Shown here in pieces: positions 1 through 8,858 of a DNA stretch of 64,000 nt. The position numbers and the translations under genes were made by a program. The notes under the pieces were generated by a model. It saw nothing but the letters and a program-made list of their open reading frames with translations, was not told the DNA's origin and searched no databases. The stretch is from Glutamicibacter protophormiae. Lineage in GTDB: Bacteria > Actinomycetota > Actinomycetes > Actinomycetales > Micrococcaceae. The first letter of the stretch is position 1. Each line of letters begins with the position of its first letter. The stretch lies in NCBI RefSeq assembly GCF_014647495.1, contig NZ_BMPH01000003.1:248001-312000 (forward strand). Reading direction: 5' to 3'.

Positions 1-1
1 G

Positions 2-1273
2 CTGATTCTGACCGAGCTCTTGGCGCTGCTGGTCCCGGTGGAGATCGAAAATACCAGCAGGGAAGGCCTGAGCGTCGTTTCCTCCTTCGGCGTGCTCTTC
101 TGCGGCGCGGTGTTGGGCACCTACGCTGCGTGGGTGGGAAGCCGCTTCGGCGTGCAGGCCCTGCGCCGCGTCCGCGGACCGCGCCGCATCGCGGCGACCG
201 CCCTGAAGCTGTTGGCGCCACCGCTCGTTGTCGGTGCCAGCGCCTACCTGCTGGGCTACGCAACGGCCATGTACCGGATGGGCGAGATGTTCTTTCCCGA
301 TCCCGGCCTCTTCCTGCTCTCGATGCTCATGATGCTGGGTTTGTGCCTGGGTGGCCTGGGGCTGGGATTGCTGTTCAGGCCGGGGCCGGCCATCACCTTG
401 AGCATCGTGCTGTTCTCCGGGCTGCAGCTCTTTTCGTTGCTGGCGCCGGGCCCGGTGCTCTCCAACATGGCCGGACTTTCTGGATGCTGCAGCCTGGATT
501 ACGGGCCGAACCCCGGGGTGATCCAGGCCGTGGCCCTGTGCTACCTGGGCTGGACGGCGCTCGGTCTCTTCGCGATCTGTCTCAGGGTGCGGGCAATGGG
601 CAAAACGCTGCGCCGGCTCCTGGCGGTGGCCGGTGCGGCGTCGCTGGCCGTGCTGTGGGGCGGCGGGGCCTTGGCCGCCCAGGAGGCGGGATCCGAGCAG
701 GAGCTGAGCCGTACCTCGCAGTTGCTGTGCGAGCGGCCGGGCGACGGGCACCAATACTGTTTTTGGCCCGGCCAGGCCGCGCATTGGGGCGACTGGGGCT
801 CGAATATCGTCTCGGGCATTGCCCGCATGGAAGAAGCCAGCGGGATCCGGCAGCCCGAGGCCATTACCAGCAGCAAGGCCCACGCCCTGGCGACCGGAGG
901 ACTGCGCCTGGATTTCGAGGACCGTTATTCGCCCGAGTCGGTCATGTGGGAGCTGGCAATGGCAATGGCGGTCAGCCCCACGGAAGAATGCCTGGGCGGT
1001 TTGGCGGAAGATCATGTTTTGCCCGACATCGCGGCGGTCGATTCCGAAGCCCAGCAGCAGATGTGGGCGCAGTACGACCTGCTGTACCAATGGTGGGCCG
1101 GTAAAGCCGATCGCGACTACCTGGATGACGCGGAAAACCATGAGCTCGCCGAGCTGCGGGACCTGGACGAGCGGGCCCAGGCCGCCTGGGTGCGGAAGGC
1201 GGCTGCCGGTATCGAAGACTGCCAGCTGGTGCCGCTGCCAGGTTCGCAGGACGGCCGCGGACTTTCGGGTTAA
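2..1273 (+). CDS. Multi-pass membrane protein, 5' end cut by the window
   Basis: The reading frame is open to the left edge, so the TTG at 20 is probably not the true start and the gene begins upstream. The visible product has about five hydrophobic segments in its first 200 residues, a sixth near residues 198-218, and then a polar C-terminal domain of about 190 residues. That domain carries conserved-looking Cys and Trp residues (LLCERPGDGHQYCFWPG). This layout resembles the membrane subunits of actinobacterial ABC-2-type exporters that end in an extracytoplasmic domain, but the sequence gives no firm family. It ends at TAA 1271-1273, just before a strong hairpin. Membrane location is well supported; the exporter role is inference. 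Confidence 0.6.
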   Translation: MILTELLALLVPVEIENTSREGLSVVSSFGVLFCGAVLGTYAAWVGSRFGVQALRRVRGPRRIAATALKLLAPPLVVGASAYLLGYATAMYRMGEMFFPDPGLFLLSMLMMLGLCLGGLGLGLLFRPGPAITLSIVLFSGLQLFSLLAPGPVLSNMAGLSGCCSLDYGPNPGVIQAVALCYLGWTALGLFAICLRVRAMGKTLRRLLAVAGAASLAVLWGGGALAAQEAGSEQELSRTSQLLCERPGDGHQYCFWPGQAAHWGDWGSNIVSGIARMEEASGIRQPEAITSSKAHALATGGLRLDFEDRYSPESVMWELAMAMAVSPTEECLGGLAEDHVLPDIAAVDSEAQQQMWAQYDLLYQWWAGKADRDYLDDAENHELAELRDLDERAQAAWVRKAAAGIEDCQLVPLPGSQDGRGLSG

Positions 1274-1276
1274 AGA

Positions 1277-1320
1277 ACCAAAGGTAGGTGGGGACGCCGT
1301 TGTCCCCGCCTACCTTTGGT
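1277..1320. terminator. Long hairpin between convergent genes
   Basis: Arms 1277-1295 and 1302-1320 pair over 19 bp with one G-T pair and a 6-nt loop. There is no T-tract. It lies between a plus-strand gene ending at 1273 and a minus-strand gene ending at 1337, so it fits a bidirectional terminator. Confidence 0.6.
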
Positions 1321-1336
1321 GTGGTGCCCGGTAATC

Positions 1337-1981
1337 CTAGAGGACCACCGTGCCCTTGCCGGTCTTGAACGTCACCGACAGGATGCCAGGAGTTCCGTTG
1401 GGTGCCTGGTACTTGGTGGTCACCGGCCCGAGATTGACGTTCTCCGGCTGTCCCAGCCATTCAAGCACGCGCTCGCGGGAGCCGGCGATGCTGATCTCGC
1501 TGATTTCACCGGTCGGATCCAGCGCGCGCGAGGGATGCAGTTCCTCGGTGCCGTCGTCCCAGCGCAGCAGGTAGGGTACCTGCGGGTCCGCGATCAGCCC
1601 CTTGATGCCGATCTGCTGCCAGGTCAGTTCGCGGCCGTCGGGGAACTTGCGGTTCCCGGGAACGGCCTTGCGTTCCAGGCGTTCTTCTGCGCCGCTCAGG
1701 TCGTCCAATGAGACGCACCAACCCATCCAGCCGCCGCCCAGCTCGGAGCGGGCGCGAACGGCCTGACCGAAGGGAGCCTTGAGGCTGGCCGGATGATTCA
1801 GTACCTCGACGACCTCAAGGTACTGGTTGTGCTTCAGCGGGAAAATGACATTGCGAGTTCCAAACCGTGGATGCACGCCTCCCTTGACGAATTCCAGGCC
1901 CAGGGACTCTGCAATTCTCTCAGCAGTTGGCATCAGCCCGTCTGGGCCGCATGCGTACGTAACGTGATCTAGCCTCATCAT
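1337..1981 (-). CDS. VOC-family (glyoxalase-like) protein
   Basis: The 214-residue product starts MMRLDHVTYACG, the typical first strand of a vicinal oxygen chelate fold, and has a glyoxalase-like layout with strands such as NQYLEVVEVL and a possible second module after residue 90. Proteins of this type bind a metal and act as lyases, dioxygenases or resistance proteins; the substrate cannot be read from the sequence. It is monocistronic on the minus strand and convergent with the gene ending at 1273. It is divergent from the metY riboswitch. Family call good, function unknown. Confidence 0.75.
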   Translation of the reverse strand: MMRLDHVTYACGPDGLMPTAERIAESLGLEFVKGGVHPRFGTRNVIFPLKHNQYLEVVEVLNHPASLKAPFGQAVRARSELGGGWMGWCVSLDDLSGAEERLERKAVPGNRKFPDGRELTWQQIGIKGLIADPQVPYLLRWDDGTEELHPSRALDPTGEISEISIAGSRERVLEWLGQPENVNLGPVTTKYQAPNGTPGILSVTFKTGKGTVVL

Positions 1982-2152
1982 GTGCCAATCATGACAACAA
2001 TGTGATCCCAGTCTCTACTTAGGCGATCCTAAGACGCGCGTGTCCTTCGAATTCTGTGCGGCAACCGGGCGGATCGCCGTGAATATGACTGATTGAGACT
2101 CCGTCCGCGCTGGCGAGTTGTCAAAATATTCGATTCTCAGGCACACTGGAAG

Positions 2153-2235
2153 CAGGTCATGAGTCCCAGTAACAAGCCCCGGCTTACTGGGCGGCAACCC
2201 TCCAACCGCGGTGGGGTGCCCCGGGTGAAGACCTG
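2153..2235 (+). promoter_or_regulatory. SAM-IV riboswitch controlling metY-metX
   Basis: P1 is formed by CAGGTC (2153-2158) and GACCTG (2230-2235). P2 is formed by 2165-2172 and 2184-2191 (8 bp). The core CGGCAACCCTCC and the later GGGGTGCC match the known actinobacterial SAM-IV class, which binds S-adenosylmethionine and lowers expression of methionine genes. It lies 128 nt before the metY start, which is the usual context. Downstream sequence to about 2300 contains further small hairpins, such as 2288-2300, that may belong to the expression platform. Confidence 0.85.
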
Positions 2236-2362
2236 GCCCTTGAGCTATTCGGCGTCGAGGACAAGCGCGGGTTACCCCTCTGGCAACACCTCCTAGAGGT
2301 ACTGCCCGGCGGTGTGTGTTCAGTGGTGTACCCCCATAGTTACGGAACTTTTGGAGGCTGCC

Positions 2363-3706
2363 ATGAGCAACAACTGGTCGTTTGAAACCCGTCAGATCCA
2401 CGCAGGCCAGACCCCTGACCCGGTCACCGGCGCACGCACCCTGCCGATCTACCAAACCACGTCCTTCGTTTTCCCGTCCGCGGAGAGCGCCGCCGCGCGC
2501 TTCGCGCTGCAGGAGCTGGAGCCGATCTACACCCGCATCGGCAACCCGACCACAGAAGCCGTGGAAAACCGCATCGCCGACCTCGAAGGCGGCGTGGGCG
2601 CGCTGCTGCTGTCCTCGGGGCAGGCCGCAACCACCTTCGCCATCCTGAACATCGCCGAGGCCGGCGACCACATCGTGGCCAGCCCCAGCCTTTACGGCGG
2701 CACCCAGAACCTGCTCAAGCACACCCTGAAAAAGCTGGGAGTGCAGGTCACCTTCGTCTCCGACCCGGACAACCTGCAGGAATGGCGCGAAGCCGTCCAG
2801 CCGAACACCAAGGCGTTCTTCGGCGAGACCATTTCCAACCCGCGCCAGGACGTGCTGGACATCGAGGGCATCTCCGCGATCGCCCACGAGGCCGGCGTCC
2901 CGCTGCTGGTGGACAGCACCCTGGCCACCCCGTACCTGATCCGCCCCATCGAATGGGGCGCGGACATCGTGATCCACTCGGCCACCAAGTTCCTCGGCGG
3001 CCACGGCAACGCCATCGCCGGGGTGATCGTGGATTCGGGCAACTTCGACTTCGCCAAGAACCCGGAGCGCTTCCCGAGCTTCAACACCCCGGACGAGTCC
3101 TACAACGGCCTGGTCTACGCCCGCGACCTGGGTGTCAACGGCATCCTCGGCGCCAACTTGGCCTACATCCTCAAGGCCCGCGTGCAGCTGCTGCGCGACC
3201 TGGGTTCGGCTCCGGCCCCGTTCAACGCATTCCTGATTGCCCAGGGACTGGAAACCCTGTCCCTGCGCATCGAACGCCACGTGGAAAACGCGGCCAAGGT
3301 GGCCAACTGGCTCGAAGCCCGCGCCGATGTCGAGGCAGTGGCCTATGCCGGCCTGGAATCCTCGCCGTGGTTCGAGCGCGGCCGCAAGTACAGCCCCAAG
3401 GGCGCCGGCTCCGTGCTGGCCTTCGACCTGCCCGGAGGAGTGGAAGCCGGCAAGGCGTTTGTCGATGCACTGCAGCTGCACTCGCACGTGGCGAACCTAG
3501 GCGACGTCCGCTCGCTGGTCATCCACCCAGCTTCCACCACCCACGCGCAGCTCTCCGACGCGGAGCGCCTGGCCGCCGGGGTCCGCCCGGGCCTGGTGCG
3601 GCTGAGCGTCGGACTGGAACACATCGACGACATCCTGGCCGACCTTGAGCTGGGCTTCCAGGCCGTTGCAGCCCTTGATGGCAAGGAACTGCAGGAAACA
3701 CGCTAG
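2363..3706 (+). CDS. metY: O-acetylhomoserine sulfhydrylase
   Basis: The 447-residue PLP enzyme makes homocysteine (or cysteine) from O-acetylhomoserine (or O-acetylserine) and sulfide. The start ATG 2363 has TTGGAGG 6 nt upstream; an earlier in-frame start at 2312 lacks this. Cys/Met-metabolism PLP family marks are visible: NWSFETRQIHAGQ at the N-terminus, TRIGNPTTEAVE, the SSGQAAT loop, and the PLP lysine in HSATKFLGGHG. The gene is read from the SAM-IV riboswitch and is followed after 2 nt by metX, which supplies its substrate. Expression should fall when SAM is plentiful. Confidence 0.95.
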   Translation: MSNNWSFETRQIHAGQTPDPVTGARTLPIYQTTSFVFPSAESAAARFALQELEPIYTRIGNPTTEAVENRIADLEGGVGALLLSSGQAATTFAILNIAEAGDHIVASPSLYGGTQNLLKHTLKKLGVQVTFVSDPDNLQEWREAVQPNTKAFFGETISNPRQDVLDIEGISAIAHEAGVPLLVDSTLATPYLIRPIEWGADIVIHSATKFLGGHGNAIAGVIVDSGNFDFAKNPERFPSFNTPDESYNGLVYARDLGVNGILGANLAYILKARVQLLRDLGSAPAPFNAFLIAQGLETLSLRIERHVENAAKVANWLEARADVEAVAYAGLESSPWFERGRKYSPKGAGSVLAFDLPGGVEAGKAFVDALQLHSHVANLGDVRSLVIHPASTTHAQLSDAERLAAGVRPGLVRLSVGLEHIDDILADLELGFQAVAALDGKELQETR

Positions 3707-3708
3707 GC

Positions 3709-4857
3709 ATGGCATCCATTGTGACTACCGAAGACGCCCTTGACGCCGAAGAGCTCACCGACGGGACGCACGGCATTTTGCGCCGTGCCTCGGTGGGGGA
3801 GTATTCCTTTGAATTCGGCGGCTACCTGCCGCAGGTGACCCTGGCCTATGAAACCTGGGGCACGCTGAACGCGCAGCGCAGCAACGCCGTGCTGGTCATG
3901 CACGCCCTGACCGGGGACGCCCACGTCTCCCGTGGCGATTCGCAGACCGACGGCTGGTGGGAGGACTTCGTAGGCCCCGGCCTGACGGTGGACACCAACC
4001 GCTTCTACGTGGTGTCGATCAACATGGTCGGCGGTTGCAATGGGTCCACCGGTCCCTCCTCCCTGGATGAGCAGGGTGTGCCGTGGGGTTCGCGGTTCCC
4101 GTTCGTCACCATCAAGGATTCGGTGCGCCTGGAGCAGCGCCTGGCCGGGCAGCTGGGTGTTGAACGCTGGCACACCGTGCTCGGCGGATCCATGGGCGGG
4201 GCCCGAGCGCTCGAGTACGCAGTGGAATTCCCGGACCAGGTCGCAAACCTGTTGGTCATGGCCTCCACCGGCCAAGCTAGCGCCGAACAGATAGCGTTCG
4301 CGCAGGTGCAGACTCAATCCATCCGGCTTGATCCGCATTTTGCCGGGGGAGACTACTACCAGAACCAGACGCGCCCGGACGAAGGCCTGGGGCTGGCCCG
4401 CCGGTTGGCCCACCTGACCTACCGGTCCGAGGCGGAGCTGGAGCACCGCTTCGGCCGCAAGGCGCAGGACGGCGAGGTCCCCGATGCTCCCTTCGAAGGG
4501 CGCCGTGGACGCTACCAGGTGGAGAGCTACCTGGACCACCAGGCCAGCAAGCTGGTCAACCGCTTCGACGCGAACAGCTACCTGGTCCTCACCGAGGCCT
4601 TGATGAGCCACGACGTGGCCCGCGGGCATGAATCCTTCGAACACGCGCTGGCGCGGCTGGAACAGGTCAACGTGCTGGTGGCGGCAGTGAAGTCCGACCG
4701 CCTGTACTACCCGGAGCAGTCGGTGAAGCTCGCTGCTTCCCTGGCCACGCCCAAGCCGGTGCACTACATCGATTCGCCGATCGGCCACGACGGATTCCTG
4801 ACAGACGCCGCCCAGCTGGACGGGGTGCTGCGCACACTGGTTTTCGACGAGGACTAA
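3709..4857 (+). CDS. metX: Homoserine O-acetyltransferase
   Basis: The 382-residue alpha/beta-hydrolase-fold enzyme moves acetyl from acetyl-CoA to homoserine, the step before MetY. The nucleophile serine sits in GGSMGG, the acid in VKSDRLYYPE and the histidine in IDSPIGHDGFL, the order expected for MetX. Oxyanion-region signatures HALTGDAHV and NMVGGCNGSTGP are present. It starts 2 nt after metY, so the two are co-transcribed and share the riboswitch. A hairpin at 4880-4918 closes the unit. Acetyl rather than succinyl specificity is inferred from the actinobacterial context and the metY partner. Confidence 0.95.
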   Translation: MASIVTTEDALDAEELTDGTHGILRRASVGEYSFEFGGYLPQVTLAYETWGTLNAQRSNAVLVMHALTGDAHVSRGDSQTDGWWEDFVGPGLTVDTNRFYVVSINMVGGCNGSTGPSSLDEQGVPWGSRFPFVTIKDSVRLEQRLAGQLGVERWHTVLGGSMGGARALEYAVEFPDQVANLLVMASTGQASAEQIAFAQVQTQSIRLDPHFAGGDYYQNQTRPDEGLGLARRLAHLTYRSEAELEHRFGRKAQDGEVPDAPFEGRRGRYQVESYLDHQASKLVNRFDANSYLVLTEALMSHDVARGHESFEHALARLEQVNVLVAAVKSDRLYYPEQSVKLAASLATPKPVHYIDSPIGHDGFLTDAAQLDGVLRTLVFDED

Positions 4858-4879
4858 TCGAGAGCGACATGGCATGGAA

Positions 4880-4918
4880 CGAAGGCCGCACCACCAGTTA
4901 TCGGTGATGCGGCCTTCG
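4880..4918. terminator. Bidirectional terminator hairpin after metX
   Basis: Arms 4880-4895 and 4903-4918 give a 16-bp stem with one G-T pair and a 7-nt loop, without a clear T-tract. It lies between the convergent ends of metX (4857) and the GDSL hydrolase gene (4931). Confidence 0.65.
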
Positions 4919-4930
4919 GCATGTTCGGGG

Positions 4931-5788
4931 CTAGGGAGCGCTGTCGCCGGCTCCCAGCGAGTCGTTCGGCGTGCTCTCGGCAAAAGGCGTCGGGGTGGGG
5001 CGCTTGGCCGTGATGCCGTCGCCTGAGGACTGGTGGCGCAGCCGGCGCAGTACCCACGGGGCCAGATGCTCGCGGGCCCAGTGCAGGTCCTCGATCCGCG
5101 CTTCCTTCCAGCTGCGGGTGTCCTGAACCGCGTCGATGCGGGTATCGCGCGTGTGCGGGACGTTCAAGGCATCCAGCGCCATCGCCGCGATGCGCTGGTG
5201 GCCCAGCGGCGAGAAGTGCAGGCGGTCGGCGGACCACATGACCGGCTGGTGCAGTTCGCGCAGCGCCCACATGTCGGCCACGATCGCGTCGTAGCGGGCG
5301 GCGACGGTGCGGACGTTTTCGTTGTAGATCGCCACGCGGCCGCGGATGCTTCCGAGCACTGGGGTGTCGCGGATATCCGGGCCGGTAAAGAGCAGGATGG
5401 TGGCTCCGGTGGAATTCAGCCGGGAAATGGTGGAGTCGAGCTGGTCGGCAATCTTGTCCGGATCCCCGCCCGGGCGCAGCACGTCGTTGCCTCCGGCGCA
5501 GATGGAAATCAGGTCCGGTTTCAAGTCGATGGTCGGTTGGACCTGCTCCTCGATGATCTGGGCAATCAACCGGCCGCGGATCGCGAGGTTGGCGTAGGCG
5601 AAGTCCGGCACACCCCGGCTGAGCTCCTGGGCCAAGCGGTCGGCCCAGCCGCGGAAAGACTGCGGGGACAGGGGATCGGGGTCGCCCACGCCCTCAGTGA
5701 ATGAATCCCCGACCGCTACGTAGCGGCGCCAGGGGTGCACCGTGGAATTCTCGGAATCAGGGGTTTCGAAACTCGGGGAAATAGCCAC
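4931..5788 (-). CDS. SGNH/GDSL-family hydrolase
   Basis: The 285-residue product carries the SGNH blocks: YVAVGDSFTEG with the nucleophile serine, a central ICAGGNDVLRPG with the block III Asn, and SADRLHFSPLGHQRIA with the Asp-x-x-His pair. Such enzymes hydrolyse esters or lipids. No signal peptide is visible, so it is probably cytoplasmic. The C-terminal 50 residues are polar (RRLRHQSSGDG) and probably disordered. The start used is GTG 5788, which has no clear ribosome site. A 26-bp imperfect palindrome sits 6 nt upstream and suggests control by a dimeric repressor. Confidence 0.85.
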   Translation of the reverse strand: MAISPSFETPDSENSTVHPWRRYVAVGDSFTEGVGDPDPLSPQSFRGWADRLAQELSRGVPDFAYANLAIRGRLIAQIIEEQVQPTIDLKPDLISICAGGNDVLRPGGDPDKIADQLDSTISRLNSTGATILLFTGPDIRDTPVLGSIRGRVAIYNENVRTVAARYDAIVADMWALRELHQPVMWSADRLHFSPLGHQRIAAMALDALNVPHTRDTRIDAVQDTRSWKEARIEDLHWAREHLAPWVLRRLRHQSSGDGITAKRPTPTPFAESTPNDSLGAGDSAP

Positions 5789-5793
5789 AAGCT

Positions 5794-5819
5794 ACATTGT
5801 TACTCGTTAGTAACGTTGT
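5794..5819. promoter_or_regulatory. Palindromic operator candidate upstream of the GDSL gene
   Basis: Arms 5794-5804 and 5809-5819 match at 9 of 11 positions around the spacer CGTT; the inner core TTACT-CGTT-AGTAA is perfect. Size and symmetry resemble TetR-type operators. No regulator gene is adjacent. Confidence 0.4.
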
Positions 5820-5837
5820 GTCAACGATTCGAGAAAA

Positions 5838-6218
5838 CTATCCGAGCAGGACCTTGCTGCGGGCCTCGGCGTATTCCTCGGCGCTGATCAACTGCTTGGA
5901 ACGCAGGTCGTCCAGTTCACGCAGCCGGTCCTCCTTCGACTGGGCCGGGGCGAGCAACGCTGACTTCGAAGCCTTGGCCGCGATGTCGGTCTGCACGGTG
6001 AAGATGTCGACCCCGGCGTTCTTGGCCGCTCGGTAGTTGCGCACCCAGACCACGATGATGAATACGACCACTAGCGTGAAAACGACAATGAAGAGTATGG
6101 ACAAGATGCTGACGCCGGTAAACACGGTTTCCATGGTGTCCATGGGATTGGAATCGAGCAGTGACGAGGGGGTGTCGACCTCTTCGATGAACTCCACTGG
6201 GGCATCGTCAAAATTCAT
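5838..6218 (-). CDS. Single-pass membrane protein with SHOCT domain
   Basis: The 126-residue protein has an acidic N-terminus, one strong transmembrane helix at about residues 34-59 and a C-terminal SHOCT motif at 96-124 (KEDRLRELDDLRSKQLISAEEYAEARSKVL is the classic pattern, given here only as evidence of family). SHOCT segments are short two-helix modules often found at protein ends and thought to aid oligomer formation. No enzymatic domain is present. It is monocistronic and divergent from the esterase gene at 6401. Function unknown. Confidence 0.8.
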   Translation of the reverse strand: MNFDDAPVEFIEEVDTPSSLLDSNPMDTMETVFTGVSILSILFIVVFTLVVVFIIVVWVRNYRAAKNAGVDIFTVQTDIAAKASKSALLAPAQSKEDRLRELDDLRSKQLISAEEYAEARSKVLLG

Positions 6219-6385
6219 TGCAGGTACGGCCTTAAGTTGGCGGACATGGGCTTGAAGAAACTGATGGCACTAGTCAACCACGAGTTCCGGGACAGCGAAA
6301 CAAGTAAATCCAAACGTTACAGATTCGCAATAACGTCGACCGGCGCCTCGGTGTCGATTGATATGCCACGGACCCCGACTGTCGA

Positions 6386-6391
6386 TAGGCT
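6386..6391 (+). promoter_or_regulatory. -10 box TAGGCT ahead of the esterase gene
   Basis: TAGGCT ends 9 nt before ATG 6401, so the transcript would start at or within a few bases of the start codon. One of five such boxes in this window. Confidence 0.4.
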
Positions 6392-6400
6392 TGAACCACT

Positions 6401-7054
6401 ATGAATAATCCTGAAGCATCAACGGTTGCCCTGATTTCCCGCAACGACGAAACCCGCCTCGACACACCGCTGCTGGTGTTCCTGCACGGCTACGGCTCGA
6501 ATGAAGAAGACCTCATGGGCTTGTCCCGCTACCTGCCGGAGGAGTTCACCTACCTTTCGGTGCGCGCTCCGCTGCAAGCAGGGCCCGGCTTCAGCTGGTT
6601 CCCATTGACCCAGGAAATTGACTACTCGATCGATGCAGTGGCGCAGAGCGTGAAGGACCTCTGGGTCTTCTTGGAGCCGATTGCCGCTCAGCACTCGTCG
6701 CTCACACTGCTCGGCTTCTCGCAGGGTATGGCCATGGCCACCTCGCTGGCCCGCTACCAGCGCGATGCAGTGTCTGCAGTAGTCGGCCTGTCCGGTTTCG
6801 CGGTCGAGGCTCCGGAGCTTGACCTCTTTGACGACGCGAAGCTCAAGGCTAACCCGCTGCCGCTCTTCTGGGGCAGAGACCTGGCCGACCCGGTCATCAC
6901 CCGCGACAAGATTGAATTCACTCTCGGCTGGGTTCCAGCCCACACCGAGCTGACCAGCGAAACCTACCCGCAGATTGCCCACTCGGTGAGCATGGAAGAA
7001 ATCCAGGATGTCGATTCTTTCCTCAAACGCGAGGTATTAAAGCTCAAGGGTTAG
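6401..7054 (+). CDS. Phospholipase/carboxylesterase-family alpha/beta hydrolase
   Basis: The 217-residue enzyme has the family's HG oxyanion motif FLHGYGSNEEDL, the nucleophile serine in LLGFSQGMAMA, the acid in LFWGRDLADPVI and a histidine in PQIAHSVSMEE. This order and length match small esterases of the acyl-protein thioesterase/YpfH group. The substrate is unknown; no signal peptide is visible, so action is cytoplasmic. There is no clear ribosome site, and a TAGGCT box just upstream suggests a leaderless or nearly leaderless message. It stands alone, followed by a long gene-poor stretch. Confidence 0.85.
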   Translation: MNNPEASTVALISRNDETRLDTPLLVFLHGYGSNEEDLMGLSRYLPEEFTYLSVRAPLQAGPGFSWFPLTQEIDYSIDAVAQSVKDLWVFLEPIAAQHSSLTLLGFSQGMAMATSLARYQRDAVSAVVGLSGFAVEAPELDLFDDAKLKANPLPLFWGRDLADPVITRDKIEFTLGWVPAHTELTSETYPQIAHSVSMEEIQDVDSFLKREVLKLKG

Positions 7055-7841
7055 GCCTGCTTCGCAGGGCCTGGGCAATCGACTGGGCCCTGCTCAGGGT
7101 GTTGGATAATCGCAAGCAAGACTGCTCTCAATGGTGACGTGGCCCCCCGATCCCACGACCTTTGACCGGTGCAAGCCTGAAGTGAAACCGCTGTCTATCG
7201 CCGTTTGCGAGTCCACCGACGAAGTCGGCCGCAGAGCAGGGTAAAGGCCTGGATCTAGCTGGCTTACCGCTTATGGGGCCGAGGGTTATTCGATGATGCG
7301 AAACCGTTGACAACGGTGTGTCGGATAAGACCGGTGTATGGAAAACTTTCATCATTCCCCAGCCATGTCCTGATTGCAGCTGCCATGGCTGGACACAGGG
7401 AACTCTGCTCGGACGCTCCGAACCCGCGGGTCGGTGATGGAACCTCCGGTGTCGCATTGGAGCTGAATGAACGCATAGACTCTACTTCGGCCTCATGGAC
7501 TTCCCGGATGTCGCAGATGGCGTGACCGGCGGGTAGATCGTTGCGCACCATCTGTGGGGAATTGCCGACGGTATGCCGGGGAATGATATTGACGTTTTGA
7601 ATAAGCCGCACTGCGCATGCACGCCTTGGGAATGAGTCCGACCCTAATCGGACTTCCGTGGTGGCAAGGAAACTTCGATACCCCGGCAACGTCTCTTGCT
7701 TGGTTCTTCAACAGGTGTTTCCATGTCTTCGACATGCGCGACGGTGTGACAAGGCCTGAATTACTTGGAACGAAGTCAACCGAGTCGAATTTAAGTGCCG
7801 GCCAAACGATGCATTGAGTCGATCGTTTGTAGGCTTGTCTT
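7055..7841. other. Gene-poor stretch, possibly decayed DNA
   Basis: About 790 bp without a convincing gene. Short open frames exist on both strands (for example 7264-7689 minus), but their products are rich in unusual residues, lack ribosome sites and show no recognisable family. Base composition is lower in GC than the flanks. No inverted ends or target duplications were seen that would mark a complete insertion sequence. Confidence 0.5.
7830..7835 (+). promoter_or_regulatory. -10 box TAGGCT for leaderless start at 7842
   Basis: TAGGCT ends 6 nt before ATG 7842, placing the transcript start at the A of ATG. No Shine-Dalgarno sequence is present. Confidence 0.5.
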
Positions 7842-8267
7842 ATGAAACCTCTGGTTGGCAAACTCACGAAGATGCTGGCCGTCATTCTGGCAGCAGTAGT
7901 CATCATCGTCATTTCGGTATCCACGCTCATATCAAATGCGATGGAAGACTTGATCGCGGCCGTTGAGGATTCATCGCACCACGACCCGGCTACGATGTAC
8001 AAGGACGACGAACGTAAACTTGCCAATAAAATAGCGAAGCTTCCTGCCGTCGAAACATCGGATTCAGGCAAATCGGACGCCAATACGACAAGAATTCAGA
8101 TCGTCTTATCTACGCCATATCCAAGCAGCGGCGACCTTATGGCGATTTCCTCCGCCTGCACTTCGCATGCAACACTGTGGGGTCCTTTCGAGACAAGACC
8201 CGTCGTCTGCACAGTCGTTTCCGGTTCAGGTGAATCCGTGGACACATACAAGTGGCTCTTGGACTGA
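7842..8267 (+). CDS. Small membrane-anchored hypothetical protein
   Basis: The 141-residue product has a short basic N-terminus, one hydrophobic helix at residues 11-30 and an outside domain of about 110 residues with two cysteines near its end (SSACTSHA and RPVVCTVVS), which could form a disulfide. I do not recognise the family. Codon use is less GC-biased than the neighbouring core genes, and it sits after a gene-poor stretch, which suggests an acquired or fast-changing gene. A TAGGCT box 6 nt before the ATG supports real expression as a leaderless message. Confidence 0.6.
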   Translation: MKPLVGKLTKMLAVILAAVVIIVISVSTLISNAMEDLIAAVEDSSHHDPATMYKDDERKLANKIAKLPAVETSDSGKSDANTTRIQIVLSTPYPSSGDLMAISSACTSHATLWGPFETRPVVCTVVSGSGESVDTYKWLLD

Positions 8268-8446
8268 CCTGCCTGCCATTGGGGAGTCTCGCTTCGCCAC
8301 GGTGCCGGTAGGCCTCGTCGAGCATGAACCTTGGCAAAGGGGTTGTTGAAGCCGCTCCAAACTACAATGACTCAGCAAGATGGTTCACGCGGAACGGGGC
8401 ACTATCGCTGGGCTAGCGCTCGCCGAGGAGGTATCGCTCCTCGGAA

Positions 8447-8677
8447 CTAGGCGCGGCTGGAAATCTTGACGCATTCGCCGTTAACGCAGACCACGTCGTT
8501 CTGGTGGATCTGTGCCCCGCGGCGGGTTTCCACTTGCCCGTTCACTGTAACCGCGCCTTCGGAAATCAGCTCCTTGGCATGGATGCCGTCCTCGGCGAGG
8601 TTGGCCAGCTTCAGCAGCTGTCCCAGCCGGATGGACTCGTCGCGGATTTCCAGGTCAAAAGCTTCGTTTGCACTCAT
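8447..8677 (-). CDS. S4-domain RNA-binding protein
   Basis: The product of about 76 residues is a stand-alone S4 fold of the YbcJ/YaaA type: IRLGQLLKLANLAEDG, then KELISEGAVTVNG and VVCVNGE match the helix-turn-strand core that binds structured RNA. Proteins of this size are linked to ribosome or rRNA handling. ATG 8677 was preferred over the in-frame ATG 8686 because GGAAG lies about 10 nt from the first and only 1 nt from the second. A small hairpin at 8423-8444 follows the stop and may end the transcript. Confidence 0.85.
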   Translation of the reverse strand: MSANEAFDLEIRDESIRLGQLLKLANLAEDGIHAKELISEGAVTVNGQVETRRGAQIHQNDVVCVNGECVKISSRA

Positions 8678-8858
8678 GGGCACCATTCTTCCCTATTGAA
8701 GACGCGTCAAGTCGCGCATCGGGGAAAAGAGCGGGGAAGTTCACCTGCCGATAACTTGGACCGACTTAGTTTCACAGGCCTTGAAACGATAGTCTTGGAA
8801 GGTATGTATTTTTCTACGGACCGCAACCAGCGGCCTCGTAATTTCCTATGGAGTTGAT

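Noticed and set aside
7264-7689. 141-codon minus-strand frame in the gene-poor stretch
   Set aside because: No ribosome site, odd residue make-up, overlaps other open frames, and no recognisable domain.
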